DNA of 26,561 nucleotides from CAYMCV01 sp964389005 (GTDB lineage: Bacteria; Bacillota; Clostridia; Lachnospirales; Lachnospiraceae), in contig CAYMCV010000021.1 of NCBI GenBank assembly GCA_964389005.1, positions 1 through 26,561 of the forward strand. The letters run 5' to 3'. A program made the position numbers and the translations under genes. Within the stretch, counting starts at the first letter, position 1, and each line of letters opens with the position of its first letter. Below the pieces are notes generated by a model. The model worked only from the letters and a program-made list of their open reading frames with translations. It searched no databases and was not told the DNA's origin. Shown piece after piece: positions 1 to 9,148 of the stretch.

Positions 1-1667
1 ATTTAAGGCAGGTACTAAAGCCCAATGCTGAATTTGTGATGTTCGGAGTGGCCAGAATCAAAGGAAATCATTATGAATTGGCACAGCCGCAAATGTTTCA
101 CCCGTCTGAGTATGAGGAAAACAGGATGCGGCTGCAACCTGTTTACGGCACAACTGCCGGACTATCTTCAAAAACTATTTCAAAGTGCATTCAACAAGTG
201 CTGATCAATGGATGCGTGGAGGAGGACTCATTAGAGGAATCATTTCGTGCGCAATACAATCTGGTTTCTGAAAGCGAGGCGATTAAAGGAATTCATTTTC
301 CAGAAGATAGGAATCGGATGTTGACAGCAAGAAGACGCTTGGTTTTTGAGGAATTTTATCGTTTTTTTATTACACTTCATCAAATGCGTGAATCAAATTA
401 TGCCGTAAAAAGCAACTTTCCATTCATCGAAACTTCGGAATGCCGGCGTTTGACAGAAGCACTGCCTTATGCATTAACCAACGCGCAAAAACGCGTTTAT
501 CGTGAAATTGCAGATGATTTACAAAGTTCATTTGTTATGAATCGTTTGGTTCAGGGTGATGTGGGAAGCGGTAAAACCATCCTTGCGATATTGGCGATGT
601 TAATGTGCGTAACGAATGGTTATCAGACTGCATTTATGGCTCCGACTGAAGTTTTGGCAGTACAACATTATCAATTGATGATGCGTTTGACTAAAACATA
701 TGATTTGCTTTTTCGATGCATATTGCTGACCGGAAAAATGACTATCAAAGAAAAGAGAGAAGCATATGAGAGCATTGCAGCGGGTACGGTAAATGCAATC
801 ATCGGGACACATGCATTGTTCCAGGAACGTGTAGAATATAGAAATTTAGCCTTAGTTGTTACGGATGAACAACACCGCTTTGGTGTCAAGCAACGAGAAG
901 CGTTTATGAATAAAGGTGCTGAGCCACATGTGCTAATTATGAGTGCGACGCCGATTCCGAGAACATTGGCGACGGTTCTTTATGCAGATTTGCAGGTATC
1001 TGTGGTAGATGAATTACCACGACTCAGAAAACCAATTAAAAATTGCGTTGTGGATGTTTCGTACAGACCAACGGCATATACTTTTATACAAAAAGAGATT
1101 CAACAAGGGCATCAGGCATATGTGATATGCCCTCAGGTGGCGGACGATGAAGATTCTATGCTTGAAAACGTAACAGATTATGCCGGGAAATTAAGAATGA
1201 CTTTACCGGATACAATTCGTATCAATACATTGCACGGTCAGATGAAATCAGCAGAAAAAGCAAGAATTATGGATAGTTTTGCAAAAGGTGATATAGATAT
1301 ACTGGTGTCGACAACTGTAATCGAGGTTGGAATCGATGTACCGAATGCGACTGTGATTATGATTGAAAATGCAGAACGATTCGGTCTTGCACAATTACAT
1401 CAATTAAGAGGGCGTGTCGGAAGAGGAGATGCACAATCCTATTGCATTCTGATTGCGTCCGACAACAAAGAACACTCCAAAGAACGACTTCAAATATTGC
1501 TAAAAAGTAACGATGGTTTTTATATTGCAAATGAAGATTTGCGCCTGAGAGGACCGGGCGATTTGCTCGGAGTCAGACAGAGCGGAGAAATGTTGTTTCG
1601 CATCGGCGATATTTATAACGACAGCGAACTGCTTATGCTTGCATCGGAAGCGGCACAGAATACATGA
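1..1667 (+). CDS. recG: ATP-dependent DNA helicase RecG (5' end outside window)
   Basis: RecG remodels stalled replication forks and branch-migrates recombination intermediates. The frame is open back to base 3, so the start lies upstream; the missing N-terminal part is probably about 130 residues. The rest of the wedge domain runs to about base 480. The helicase core follows, with Walker A GDVGSGKT (555-578), the DEQH box (864-875), MSATPIPRTLA, and the motif V/VI region ending in QLHQLRGRVGRG. The LRGPGDLLGVRQSG segment characteristic of RecG comes near the end. The protein stops at SEAAQNT, roughly 30 residues earlier than Bacillus or E. coli RecG (from memory of those proteins). Its stop codon lies inside the left arm of the downstream terminator. 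Identity is certain; the short C-terminus could be lineage-typical. Confidence 0.96.
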   Translation, partial: LRQVLKPNAEFVMFGVARIKGNHYELAQPQMFHPSEYEENRMRLQPVYGTTAGLSSKTISKCIQQVLINGCVEEDSLEESFRAQYNLVSESEAIKGIHFPEDRNRMLTARRRLVFEEFYRFFITLHQMRESNYAVKSNFPFIETSECRRLTEALPYALTNAQKRVYREIADDLQSSFVMNRLVQGDVGSGKTILAILAMLMCVTNGYQTAFMAPTEVLAVQHYQLMMRLTKTYDLLFRCILLTGKMTIKEKREAYESIAAGTVNAIIGTHALFQERVEYRNLALVVTDEQHRFGVKQREAFMNKGAEPHVLIMSATPIPRTLATVLYADLQVSVVDELPRLRKPIKNCVVDVSYRPTAYTFIQKEIQQGHQAYVICPQVADDEDSMLENVTDYAGKLRMTLPDTIRINTLHGQMKSAEKARIMDSFAKGDIDILVSTTVIEVGIDVPNATVIMIENAERFGLAQLHQLRGRVGRGDAQSYCILIASDNKEHSKERLQILLKSNDGFYIANEDLRLRGPGDLLGVRQSGEMLFRIGDIYNDSELLMLASEAAQNT

Positions 1668-1723
1668 TATGGTACATTTAAACCGATTGGTTTCAAAAAA
1701 GTACCATATCATGTATTTTTTTC
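1659..1723 (+). terminator. Rho-independent terminator of recG with 17-bp perfect stem
   Basis: Arms 1659-1675 and 1701-1717 are perfect reverse complements (17 bp, sequence AATACATGATATGGTAC) and are followed by TTTTTTCTTCT. A smaller hairpin, AAACC-GATT-GGTTT (1680-1693), sits in the loop. The recG stop codon (1665-1667) is within the left arm. There is no T-tract on the opposite strand, so it should act in the forward direction only. Confidence 0.88.
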
Positions 1724-1752
1724 TTCTAATTCTGTATACTTTGTGTTATAAT
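1724..1752 (+). promoter_or_regulatory. Predicted sigma-A promoter of parE-parC (extended -10)
   Basis: TATAAT at 1747-1752 is preceded by TG in the extended -10 position (TGTTATAAT, 1744-1752). The hexamer 17 bases upstream, TTCTAA (1724-1729), matches the -35 consensus at only three positions, which is common with an extended -10. It lies just after the recG terminator and about 80 bases before parE, so it fits the start of a new transcript. Confidence 0.7.
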
Positions 1753-1835
1753 CTATCGGGAGAGTTTATCGAAACATTTTTCAAGACGAACAGTAATTTT
1801 TGATTTCATAAAAATCACATGATTGTGAGGAAGTT

Positions 1836-3758
1836 ATGACGAAGACAGCAAATTATGATTCCAGTGCGATTACCGTATTGGAAGGATTGGAAGCGGTACG
1901 TGAGCGACCGGGGATGTATATCGGCAGTGTATCCACCAAAGGATTGAATCATTTGATTTATGAGATTCTTGACAATGCGGTCGATGAGCATATGGCAGGA
2001 TTTTGCGATAAAGTAACCGTGATTTTGGAAAAAGACGGTTCGGCAACGATTTCCGATAATGGGCGCGGAATTCCTGTTGATATGCATGAAAAGGGGATGA
2101 GCGCGGAGCGATTGGTTTTTACCACATTGCATGCCGGAGGTAAATTTAACGGAAATGTGTATAAGAATTCCGGCGGTTTGCATGGCGTAGGCTCATCTGT
2201 TGTCAATGCATTATCTGAATATCTGCATGTCACTGTAAAAAGAGACGGATGTATTTATGAAGATCGATATGAAAGAGGAAATCCGGCAATGGAACTTGAG
2301 GGAGGTCTGCTGCCCGTCATCGGCAAAACAAAAGAGACCGGAACTACGGTTAATTTTATGCCGGATGATACCATTTTCGAGAAAACACGTTTCAAATCAG
2401 AAGATATCAAGAGTAGATTGCATGAAACAGCCTATTTGAATCCGGAACTGACGGTTGTTTTCGAAGACAGACGCCAAGATGAGATTGAGCATATAGAATT
2501 TCACGAACAAGAAGGAATTGTTGGCTTTGTAAAGGATTTAAATTACGGCAAAGAAGTCATTCATGATGTTATTTTCTTTCATGGTGAATCAGAAGGCGTG
2601 ATTGTTGATTGTGCATTGCAATATGTGAATGAATTTCATGAGAATGTTTTAGGCTTTTGCAATAATATTTACAATGCAGAGGGCGGTACGCATATCACCG
2701 GTTTCAAGACGATGTTCACAACAGTAGTTAATAATTATGCTCGTACGCTCAACATTCTAAAAGAAAAGGACATTAATTTTACCGGAGCGGAAGTCAGAAG
2801 CGGTATGGTTGCCGTCATCAGCGTGAAACATCCGAATCCGCGGTTTGAAGGACAGACCAAAACGAAACTTGACAATCAGGATGCAGCAAAGGCGGTTGCA
2901 AAGGTTACGGGCGATGAATTGCAATTCTACTTTGACCGGAACTTAGATACGTTGAAAAACATCATCGGCTGTGCCGAAAAGGCAGCGAAGATTCGAAAAG
3001 CGGAAGAAAAAGCCAAAACCAATATGCTTTCAAAGCCGAAATTCTCTTTTGATTCCAACGGAAAACTTGCTAACTGTGAATCAAAAGATGCATCCAAGTG
3101 TGAGATATTCATCGTGGAAGGAGATTCTGCGGGAGGCAGCGCCAAAACTGCGAGAAATCGTGCTTATCAGGCAATCCTGCCAATCAGAGGTAAGATTTTG
3201 AATGTTGAAAAGGCGAGTATGGACAAGGTACTTGCCAATGCCGAGATCAAAACGATGATCAATGCATTTAATTGCGGATTTTCCGAAGGCTACGGAAATG
3301 ATTTTGACATTTCGAAACTTCGCTATGATAAAATCATTATTATGGCGGATGCGGATGTGGACGGTGCGCACATTTGTACACTTTTATTGACCTTATTCTA
3401 TCGCTTTATGCCGGAACTGATTCAAGAAGGTCATGTTTATATTGCAATGCCGCCTTTGTATAAAGTATTGCCTCAGAGAGGTGAAGAAGAATATCTTTAT
3501 GATGATTATGCGCTTATGCAGTACAGAAAACATCACAAAGCACCTTTTACATTACAGCGTTACAAAGGTCTTGGTGAGATGGATGCCGAGCAGTTATGGG
3601 AGACTACATTGAATCCAGCAACAAGGAAACTGAAGCGTGTTCAGATTGAAGATGCCGGAATGGCAAATCGAACCACAGAACTGTTGATGGGAGCAGATGT
3701 TTTGCCGCGTAAAGAATTCATTTATGAGCATGCAAACGATGCTGAATTAGATATATAA
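1836..3758 (+). CDS. parE: DNA topoisomerase IV subunit B (GyrB/ParE family ATPase)
   Basis: This is the ATPase subunit of a type IIA topoisomerase. The 640-residue length is normal. The GHKL ATPase domain has the catalytic Glu43 and Mg-binding Asn47 (EILDNAVDEH), the DNGRGIP motif and the GLHGVGSSVVNAL nucleotide loop. The TOPRIM domain has Glu428 in EGDSAGGSAK and Asp505/507/509 in ADADVDGAH. The C-terminal RYKGLGEMDAEQLWETT motif is intact. Type IIA B subunits are hard to tell apart by motif. I call it ParE because the partner gene 29 bases downstream lacks a GyrA box and because the pair sits beside recG instead of dnaA/recF. A GAGG ribosome binding site precedes the ATG. GyrB is the alternative if the genome has no other pair. 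Confidence 0.85.
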   Translation: MTKTANYDSSAITVLEGLEAVRERPGMYIGSVSTKGLNHLIYEILDNAVDEHMAGFCDKVTVILEKDGSATISDNGRGIPVDMHEKGMSAERLVFTTLHAGGKFNGNVYKNSGGLHGVGSSVVNALSEYLHVTVKRDGCIYEDRYERGNPAMELEGGLLPVIGKTKETGTTVNFMPDDTIFEKTRFKSEDIKSRLHETAYLNPELTVVFEDRRQDEIEHIEFHEQEGIVGFVKDLNYGKEVIHDVIFFHGESEGVIVDCALQYVNEFHENVLGFCNNIYNAEGGTHITGFKTMFTTVVNNYARTLNILKEKDINFTGAEVRSGMVAVISVKHPNPRFEGQTKTKLDNQDAAKAVAKVTGDELQFYFDRNLDTLKNIIGCAEKAAKIRKAEEKAKTNMLSKPKFSFDSNGKLANCESKDASKCEIFIVEGDSAGGSAKTARNRAYQAILPIRGKILNVEKASMDKVLANAEIKTMINAFNCGFSEGYGNDFDISKLRYDKIIIMADADVDGAHICTLLLTLFYRFMPELIQEGHVYIAMPPLYKVLPQRGEEEYLYDDYALMQYRKHHKAPFTLQRYKGLGEMDAEQLWETTLNPATRKLKRVQIEDAGMANRTTELLMGADVLPRKEFIYEHANDAELDI

Positions 3759-3787
3759 AGTTATCCGCAAAACGGAGGAAGCAATCA

Positions 3788-6028
3788 ATGCCGGAAACAA
3801 TACTGAAAACCGATTATTCGGATGTTATGGAGAAATCCTATATTGATTATGCGATGAGTGTCATTGTGGCTCGTGCTCTGCCCGATGTCAGAGATGGGTT
3901 GAAACCCGTTCAACGCAGGGTTTTATATGATATGCATGAACTTGGCATCCGCTATGATAAACCATACAGAAAGAGCGCTCGTATTGTCGGAGATACCATG
4001 GGTAAGTATCACCCTCACGGTGACAGTTCCATTTATGATTCCCTTGTTGTAATGTCACAGGAATTTAAAAAGGGACTTCCCTTAGTGGACGGTCACGGTA
4101 ACTTCGGAAACATCGAAGGCGACTCTGCGGCTGCAATGCGTTATACGGAAGCAAGATTGCAAAAAATCACACAAGAAGCATTTTTGGCCGATTTGGATAA
4201 AGATGTAGTTGATTTTATGCCAAACTTTGATGAGACTGAGAAAGAACCGACGGTTCTTCCGGTCAAAATACCAAACCTGCTTGTGAACGGTGCCGAAGGA
4301 ATTGCCGTAGGAATGGTAACGAGTATTCCGCCGCACAATCTTGGCGAAGTTATTGATGCCACGAAGGCATATATGAAGGATACAAATATAACCACTGCGG
4401 AGCTGATGAAATATCTAAAAGGACCGGATTTTCCGACGGGAGGAATTGTCACCAACCAAAGGGAACTGCTGGATATTTATGAAACCGGCACCGGAAAGAT
4501 TAAGGTTCGCGGTAAAATTGAAATAGAAAAAGGCAAAAACGGAAGAGTCAATCTTGTGATTACAGAGATTCCGTATCCGATGATCGGTGCAAATATCAAT
4601 AAATTTTTACAGGATATTGCCACACTATACGAAACCAAAAAAGCAACGGAAATTGTCGATATTTCGAACCAATCGTCCAAAGAGGGAATTCGAATTGTAA
4701 TTGAACTGAAAAAAGAAAGTGATGCTGAGAATCTCAAGAATATGTTACTGAAAAAAACGCGGCTGGAAGACACTTTCAGTGTCAATATGCTTGCGATTTC
4801 AGACGGACGTCCCGAAACGATGGGACTCAAAACGATTCTTCAAAAATGTGTGGATTTTAACTTTGAGGTTACGAAACGAAAATATACGACGCTTTTGGCA
4901 AAAGAGAATGAAAGAAAAGAGATTCAGGAAGGTCTCATAAAAGCGTGCAATGTTATTGACTTAATTATTGAGATTCTACGCGGTTCCACGGATCGACAAA
5001 TGGCGAAACGATGTTTGGTGGAAGGAGAAACAGACGGAATTAATTTTAAGTCAAAAGAATCCATGATTATGGCGCAACAATTACGCTTTACAGAAAAGCA
5101 GGCCAACGCCATACTTGAAATGCGTTTATACAAACTCATCGGATTGGAAATACAGGCTTTACTTGCAGAACACGATACCACGATGTCGAATATTTATCGT
5201 TATGAAGATATTCTTGACAGACGAGACTCCATGGCACAAGTTATCATGAAAGAACTTGATGATATCAAGAAGGAATTTGCCGTTCATAGAAGAACACACA
5301 TTGAAGATGCGCAGGAAGTCATCTTTGAAGAGAAAAAACCCGAAGAGATGGATGTTTATGTACTGATCGATCGATTTGGATATATCAGAACTATTGATAC
5401 GGTAACGTTTGAACGCAATAAGGAGACTGCGGAAGCGGAGAATCGCTATATTGTGCTGTGTAAAAACACAGGAAAAATATGTATTTTTACCGATATCGGA
5501 CAACTTCATACAATCAAGATTCAGGATTTGCCATTCGGTAAGTTCAGAGATAAAGGGGTTCCCATTGATAATATCAGCAATTACAGTGCAATGAATGAGA
5601 ATATCTTATGCGTTGCAAGTCAGACAGAGCTGAATCTTTATCGTTTTATCTTTGTGACCAAAAGTTCGATGCTCAAAATTGTCAGCGGCGGGGAATTTGA
5701 CGTTGCAAAGAGAATGGTGGTATCCACCAAATTGAATGATGGCGATCGATTGGTATGTGTAGCGTTGCAGAAGGAGCAAAGAAACATTGTTTTACAATCC
5801 AACGACGGCTTCTTTTTACGGTTTCCGATTGAAGAAATCAAAGAACAAAAGAAAACATCTGTGGGTGTCAGAGGAATGAAATTGAGTGATAAAGCATTTG
5901 TGGAAGCAGTCTATTTTTCACAAAATGCTGTGGAACAGACAATAGAATACAAAGGTAAAACACTGGAATTGAACAAAATCAAACTCGGGAAAAGGGACGG
6001 AAAAGGAACCAAAATCAGAACATCGTAA
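3788..6028 (+). CDS. parC: DNA topoisomerase IV subunit A (GyrA/ParC family)
   Basis: This is the DNA-cleaving subunit, which together with ParE decatenates and relaxes chromosomes. The catalytic tyrosine is Tyr119 in AMRYTEARL. The quinolone-resistance region reads YHPHGDSSIYD, with Ser80 and Asp84, i.e. residues of the susceptible type. The breakage-reunion and coiled-coil domains extend to about residue 490, followed by a beta-pinwheel C-terminal domain. That domain has no GyrA box (QRRGGKG-like), the loop that lets gyrase wrap DNA, which supports ParC over GyrA. At 746 residues it is somewhat shorter than typical GyrA or ParC (about 800), consistent with a reduced pinwheel. The ribosome binding site is GGAGG at about 3774-3778. 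It is co-transcribed with parE. Confidence 0.87.
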   Translation: MPETILKTDYSDVMEKSYIDYAMSVIVARALPDVRDGLKPVQRRVLYDMHELGIRYDKPYRKSARIVGDTMGKYHPHGDSSIYDSLVVMSQEFKKGLPLVDGHGNFGNIEGDSAAAMRYTEARLQKITQEAFLADLDKDVVDFMPNFDETEKEPTVLPVKIPNLLVNGAEGIAVGMVTSIPPHNLGEVIDATKAYMKDTNITTAELMKYLKGPDFPTGGIVTNQRELLDIYETGTGKIKVRGKIEIEKGKNGRVNLVITEIPYPMIGANINKFLQDIATLYETKKATEIVDISNQSSKEGIRIVIELKKESDAENLKNMLLKKTRLEDTFSVNMLAISDGRPETMGLKTILQKCVDFNFEVTKRKYTTLLAKENERKEIQEGLIKACNVIDLIIEILRGSTDRQMAKRCLVEGETDGINFKSKESMIMAQQLRFTEKQANAILEMRLYKLIGLEIQALLAEHDTTMSNIYRYEDILDRRDSMAQVIMKELDDIKKEFAVHRRTHIEDAQEVIFEEKKPEEMDVYVLIDRFGYIRTIDTVTFERNKETAEAENRYIVLCKNTGKICIFTDIGQLHTIKIQDLPFGKFRDKGVPIDNISNYSAMNENILCVASQTELNLYRFIFVTKSSMLKIVSGGEFDVAKRMVVSTKLNDGDRLVCVALQKEQRNIVLQSNDGFFLRFPIEEIKEQKKTSVGVRGMKLSDKAFVEAVYFSQNAVEQTIEYKGKTLELNKIKLGKRDGKGTKIRTS

Positions 6029-6057
6029 CGAGCAAATTTGAAGGAGATAAACGAGAT

Positions 6058-6621
6058 ATGCGCGTGATTGCAGGAACTGCAAGGAGCTTGAAATTAAAAA
6101 CAACGCCGGGAGATGCAACAAGACCGACGACAGACAAAACGAAAGAAACTCTTTTCAATGTATTGCAAAGTTCTTTGCCGGGCAGTGTTTTTGTTGATTT
6201 ATACAGCGGGAGCGGAGCCATCGGCATAGAGGCTTTGAGCAGAGGCGCCAAAAGGGCATATTTTATAGAGAATTCTCATGCCGCTTATCAATGCATCATT
6301 GATAATCTTCACCATACACATTTGGAGGAAAATGCAGTTGTATTGAAGAAAGATGCACTTTTTGCACTACAAACATCTATCAACGAAGAAATTGACGTTC
6401 TGTTTATGGATCCGCCATATCATACACATGCAGAACGTGAAGTAATAAAAATTGCGATTACAAGTCCTTATGTGACAGAAGATACCCTTATTGTTGCAGA
6501 AACGGATTTAAATGATGATTATGCATATCTTTCCGAACTTGGTATCGAAATCATCAAAGAAAAGCGTTATAAAACTAGCAGACATATTTTTATGCGGATT
6601 AAGCGCAGAAATGAGGTGTAA
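6058..6621 (+). CDS. rsmD: 16S rRNA (guanine(966)-N2)-methyltransferase
   Basis: RsmD uses S-adenosylmethionine to methylate G966 (E. coli numbering) of 16S rRNA in the small subunit. Family marks are the N-terminal MRVIAGTARSLKL and TRPTTDKTKETLFNVL, the SAM-binding motif VDLYSGSGAIGIEALSRGA, and the catalytic DPPY. The 187-residue length is typical. AAGGAG lies about 11 bases before the ATG. The stop codon directly abuts the coaD start. The rsmD-coaD pairing is very widespread in bacteria and strengthens both calls. Confidence 0.95.
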   Translation: MRVIAGTARSLKLKTTPGDATRPTTDKTKETLFNVLQSSLPGSVFVDLYSGSGAIGIEALSRGAKRAYFIENSHAAYQCIIDNLHHTHLEENAVVLKKDALFALQTSINEEIDVLFMDPPYHTHAEREVIKIAITSPYVTEDTLIVAETDLNDDYAYLSELGIEIIKEKRYKTSRHIFMRIKRRNEV

Positions 6622-7116
6622 ATGGCTACAGCAATCTATCCGGGAAGCTTTGATCCCGTAACAAACGGACATCTTGACATTATTAAAAGGGCGTCCGGAT
6701 TATTTGATCATGTAATTGTCAGTGTTTTGGACAATAAGAAAAAATCGCCATTGTTTTCAGTGGAAGAACGTGTTAATATGTTAGTTAGGGTAACGGAAGA
6801 AATTCCAAATGTCTCTGTTGAATCCTTTGGTGGATTATTGATTGATTATGCCAAAGAAAAGAATGTACATATTGCAATTCGCGGATTGAGAGCAATGACA
6901 GATTTCGATTATGAATTACACTTGTCTCAAACGAATTATTTGATTTCGCAAGGTGCATTGGAAACCATTTTTTTAACAACAGATTTGGCATATTCATACC
7001 TTTGCTCTACGACTGTAAAGGAAATTGCGAGTTTTAACGGGGATGTTTCACAGTGTGTTCCGCCTTATGTGGTGGAGAAATTGGCGGAAAAATTTGGTTT
7101 TAACCATAATCTTTGA
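6622..7116 (+). CDS. coaD: Phosphopantetheine adenylyltransferase
   Basis: CoaD transfers AMP from ATP to 4'-phosphopantetheine, the penultimate step of coenzyme A synthesis in the cytosol. The sequence shows the nucleotidyltransferase signature (A)IYPGSFDPVTNGHLDI with the T/HxGH-type NGH motif, then AIRGLRAMTDFDYE and the C-terminal STTVKEIASFNGDV loop. The usual Ser-Ser in that loop is Cys-Ser here, a mild change. Its 164 residues are standard for the family. The start is at the base following the rsmD stop, with GAGGTG inside the rsmD 3' end acting as ribosome binding site, so the two genes are probably translationally coupled. Confidence 0.96.
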   Translation: MATAIYPGSFDPVTNGHLDIIKRASGLFDHVIVSVLDNKKKSPLFSVEERVNMLVRVTEEIPNVSVESFGGLLIDYAKEKNVHIAIRGLRAMTDFDYELHLSQTNYLISQGALETIFLTTDLAYSYLCSTTVKEIASFNGDVSQCVPPYVVEKLAEKFGFNHNL

Positions 7117-7158
7117 TAGGTTTGAAAGTAGAATGGCAGTCGCGCATGGAGGTTAAGC

Positions 7159-7773
7159 ATGACAAGTAAGATTGAACAGTTGTTGGATGAGATTGATGAG
7201 TATATTGATAATTGTAAATCAATGCCTTTAAGTTCCGGTAAAATTATTGTGAACAAAGAAGAGATTACTGCTTTACTTGCGGAATTGCGTACGCATACGC
7301 CGGAAGAAATCAAGCAGTTGCGAAAAATCATCAGTAACAAAGAAGCAATACTGAAAGATGCAAAAGATAAAGCAGAAGAATTGATTAGTGCGGCAACGAT
7401 ACAGACGAATCAACTCATCAGCGAGCACCAGATTATGCAACAGGCATATGCACAGGCAGATGAGGTGGTTGCATGTGCAACGAGACAGGCACAATCGATT
7501 CTGGATAATGCCACTATGGAAGCGAATACGGTTCGTGAATCAGCGATTGGATATACGGATGAGATTCTAGAGAAAATTGAGGGTATTCTGGGAGCAACAT
7601 TGGAAGCCAATAATGCGAAATACAGTGATTTACAGCAATCTTTAGATCATTTTTATGGTGTCGTTCGTTCAAATCGTGAAGAATTGCGTCCGCAGGATGA
7701 TATGTACACCGAGGGTGACGGCGGAGAAACCGCGATGCTTGCTACGGGTGAAATTGCGTTGGATATGATTTAG
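7159..7773 (+). CDS. Coiled-coil protein of unknown function (DivIVA / V-ATPase subunit H-like)
   Basis: A soluble 204-residue protein with no signal peptide or membrane segment. Residues about 40-165 are rich in Ala, Glu, Gln, Lys and Ile and look like a long coiled coil, for instance AKDKAEELISAATIQTNQLI. Similar proteins next to coaD in clostridia are often labelled ATP synthase or V-ATPase subunit-like, or DivIVA-like, because of this low-complexity helix; I would not infer an ATPase role. The tail from about residue 180 is acidic and Gly-rich. A GGAGG site precedes the ATG. It lies 42 bases after coaD, probably in the same transcript, and is followed by a hairpin. A structural or cell-division scaffold role is only a guess. 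Confidence 0.8.
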   Translation: MTSKIEQLLDEIDEYIDNCKSMPLSSGKIIVNKEEITALLAELRTHTPEEIKQLRKIISNKEAILKDAKDKAEELISAATIQTNQLISEHQIMQQAYAQADEVVACATRQAQSILDNATMEANTVRESAIGYTDEILEKIEGILGATLEANNAKYSDLQQSLDHFYGVVRSNREELRPQDDMYTEGDGGETAMLATGEIALDMI

Positions 7774-7800
7774 TCCGGCTGATTGAATGAATGGTTTTAC

Positions 7801-7831
7801 ATACCAGTTTCTGAACGAAACTGGTATTTTA
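7801..7831 (+). terminator. Probable terminator after the coaD transcript
   Basis: ATACCAGTTT (7801-7810) and AAACTGGTAT (7818-7827) form a perfect 10-bp stem with a 7-base loop, followed by a short TTT-rich tail. The U-tract is weak, so termination may be partial. It lies between the coiled-coil gene and the amidase gene. The short direct repeat TTTTATGTCAT follows it twice (starting about 7827 and 7849). Confidence 0.6.
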
Positions 7832-7882
7832 TGTCATAGGAAGTTTGTTTTATGTCATGATAGTCAAGATAAGAGAGAGACC

Positions 7883-9148
7883 ATGAAAAAACGTATATTT
7901 CTAAGATGCTTTCTAAGCTTGCTTCTATTGGTTGTATCGTTTGGCGTATTGAAAGAAGATGTAATTGCAGCACCGAAACAGACGGTTATTGCAATTGATG
8001 CCGGACACGGCGGTGAAAACCTCGGTGCCGAGTACAACGATATGATCGAGAAAGACGCAACATTAAAAGTTGCCAAAGCAATGAAGGAAGAACTCGAAAA
8101 ATATGATAATGTGACCGTTGTGATGACCAGAACGGATGACAGTGATATTGCAATTGCAAACCGCGTGAAAGAAGCGGCAGCGCAGAAACCGGATATCATT
8201 ATCAGCCTGCATTTTAATATGTCCGAGAATCATACACAAAGCGGAAATGAGATGTGGATTTCTTCCAGAGATGATTTGTATCAAAAGGCGTATCGTTTTG
8301 CTGCCATAGAGTCTAATTTATTGGACGATTACGGTATTAAGAAAAGAGGCGTATTTGTTCGTCTTAACTCCAAAGAGGAAGACTATTACGGAATTATACG
8401 TTATGCATCTGCCAAAAATATCCCGGCAGTCATTGTAGAGCACTGTTACTTTGACAATGCAGAGGATGAAGGCTACTATGAGACACAAGATCAACTTGAA
8501 CGCTTGGGTAAAATAGACGCGACAGCGGTAGCAATGACTTATCGGCTGAAATCCGAGAAACTAGGGAATGATTACAGTAACTACAAGAGTATTGACGTGT
8601 CAATTCCGGATACCGTGGTTTTGGACGATTATACGCCACCGTCCACTGTCAGAATCGCTTTGGATGATTACGATGAGCAATCAGGCGAATTGGAAGTTTA
8701 TTTAGAGGCTTACGATGAAGAAAGCAGCCTTGTATCCTATCGTTACACGCTTGACAACGGCATGCATTATTCGGAGGATTTTCCGTGGGAAGGCGACGGG
8801 AATCTCATGTTTCATTTTCCAATTTTTAATACAACAAAAAAACAAAAAATTCGTGTCTATGTAAAAAATGCTTACGGACTTGAAAGTTACAGCAATACCA
8901 TAAATATTACGGAATCATTGTGGGGGAGTCCGCTGGAAGATACGACATATGAGGTATCTGCAAAGGAATCGCCGGCGTTGGAAGCAGGCATGGATATGGA
9001 AACATTTGCAATTAACGAATCGCCGGAACTGCTTAATGTCAATCAAAATCCATGTTTGAAATACTTATTACTCATTACCACACCGCTTGCAATTGCTTGT
9101 GCAATCGTTATCTACTGCCTTGACAGCAAGCAACGTCTAAAAAGATAA
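7883..9148 (+). CDS. N-acetylmuramoyl-L-alanine amidase, secreted and C-terminally anchored (Amidase_3)
   Basis: A zinc amidase that cleaves the bond between MurNAc and L-Ala in peptidoglycan, acting outside the membrane. I start it at ATG 7883 because a purine-rich site (AAGAGAGAGA) precedes it and a signal peptide begins there (MKKR, then hydrophobic to about residue 21, with a likely cut near IAA-P). An upstream in-frame ATG at 7787 would bury the signal peptide and run through the hairpin. In the 421-residue product, His42 (DAGHGG), Glu56 and His110 (SLHFN) are the zinc ligands and Glu186 (VEHCYFDN) is the catalytic residue. Residues 245-345 look like a beta-rich Ig-like region. Residues 392-412 form a membrane segment followed by KQRLKR, so the enzyme is probably tethered to the outer face of the membrane. 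Its target in growth or sporulation is unknown. Confidence 0.9.
   Translation: MKKRIFLRCFLSLLLLVVSFGVLKEDVIAAPKQTVIAIDAGHGGENLGAEYNDMIEKDATLKVAKAMKEELEKYDNVTVVMTRTDDSDIAIANRVKEAAAQKPDIIISLHFNMSENHTQSGNEMWISSRDDLYQKAYRFAAIESNLLDDYGIKKRGVFVRLNSKEEDYYGIIRYASAKNIPAVIVEHCYFDNAEDEGYYETQDQLERLGKIDATAVAMTYRLKSEKLGNDYSNYKSIDVSIPDTVVLDDYTPPSTVRIALDDYDEQSGELEVYLEAYDEESSLVSYRYTLDNGMHYSEDFPWEGDGNLMFHFPIFNTTKKQKIRVYVKNAYGLESYSNTINITESLWGSPLEDTTYEVSAKESPALEAGMDMETFAINESPELLNVNQNPCLKYLLLITTPLAIACAIVIYCLDSKQRLKR

Noticed and set aside
7787..7882. N-terminal extension of the amidase to ATG 7787
   Set aside because: It would run through a terminator hairpin and place 32 residues before a clear signal peptide.
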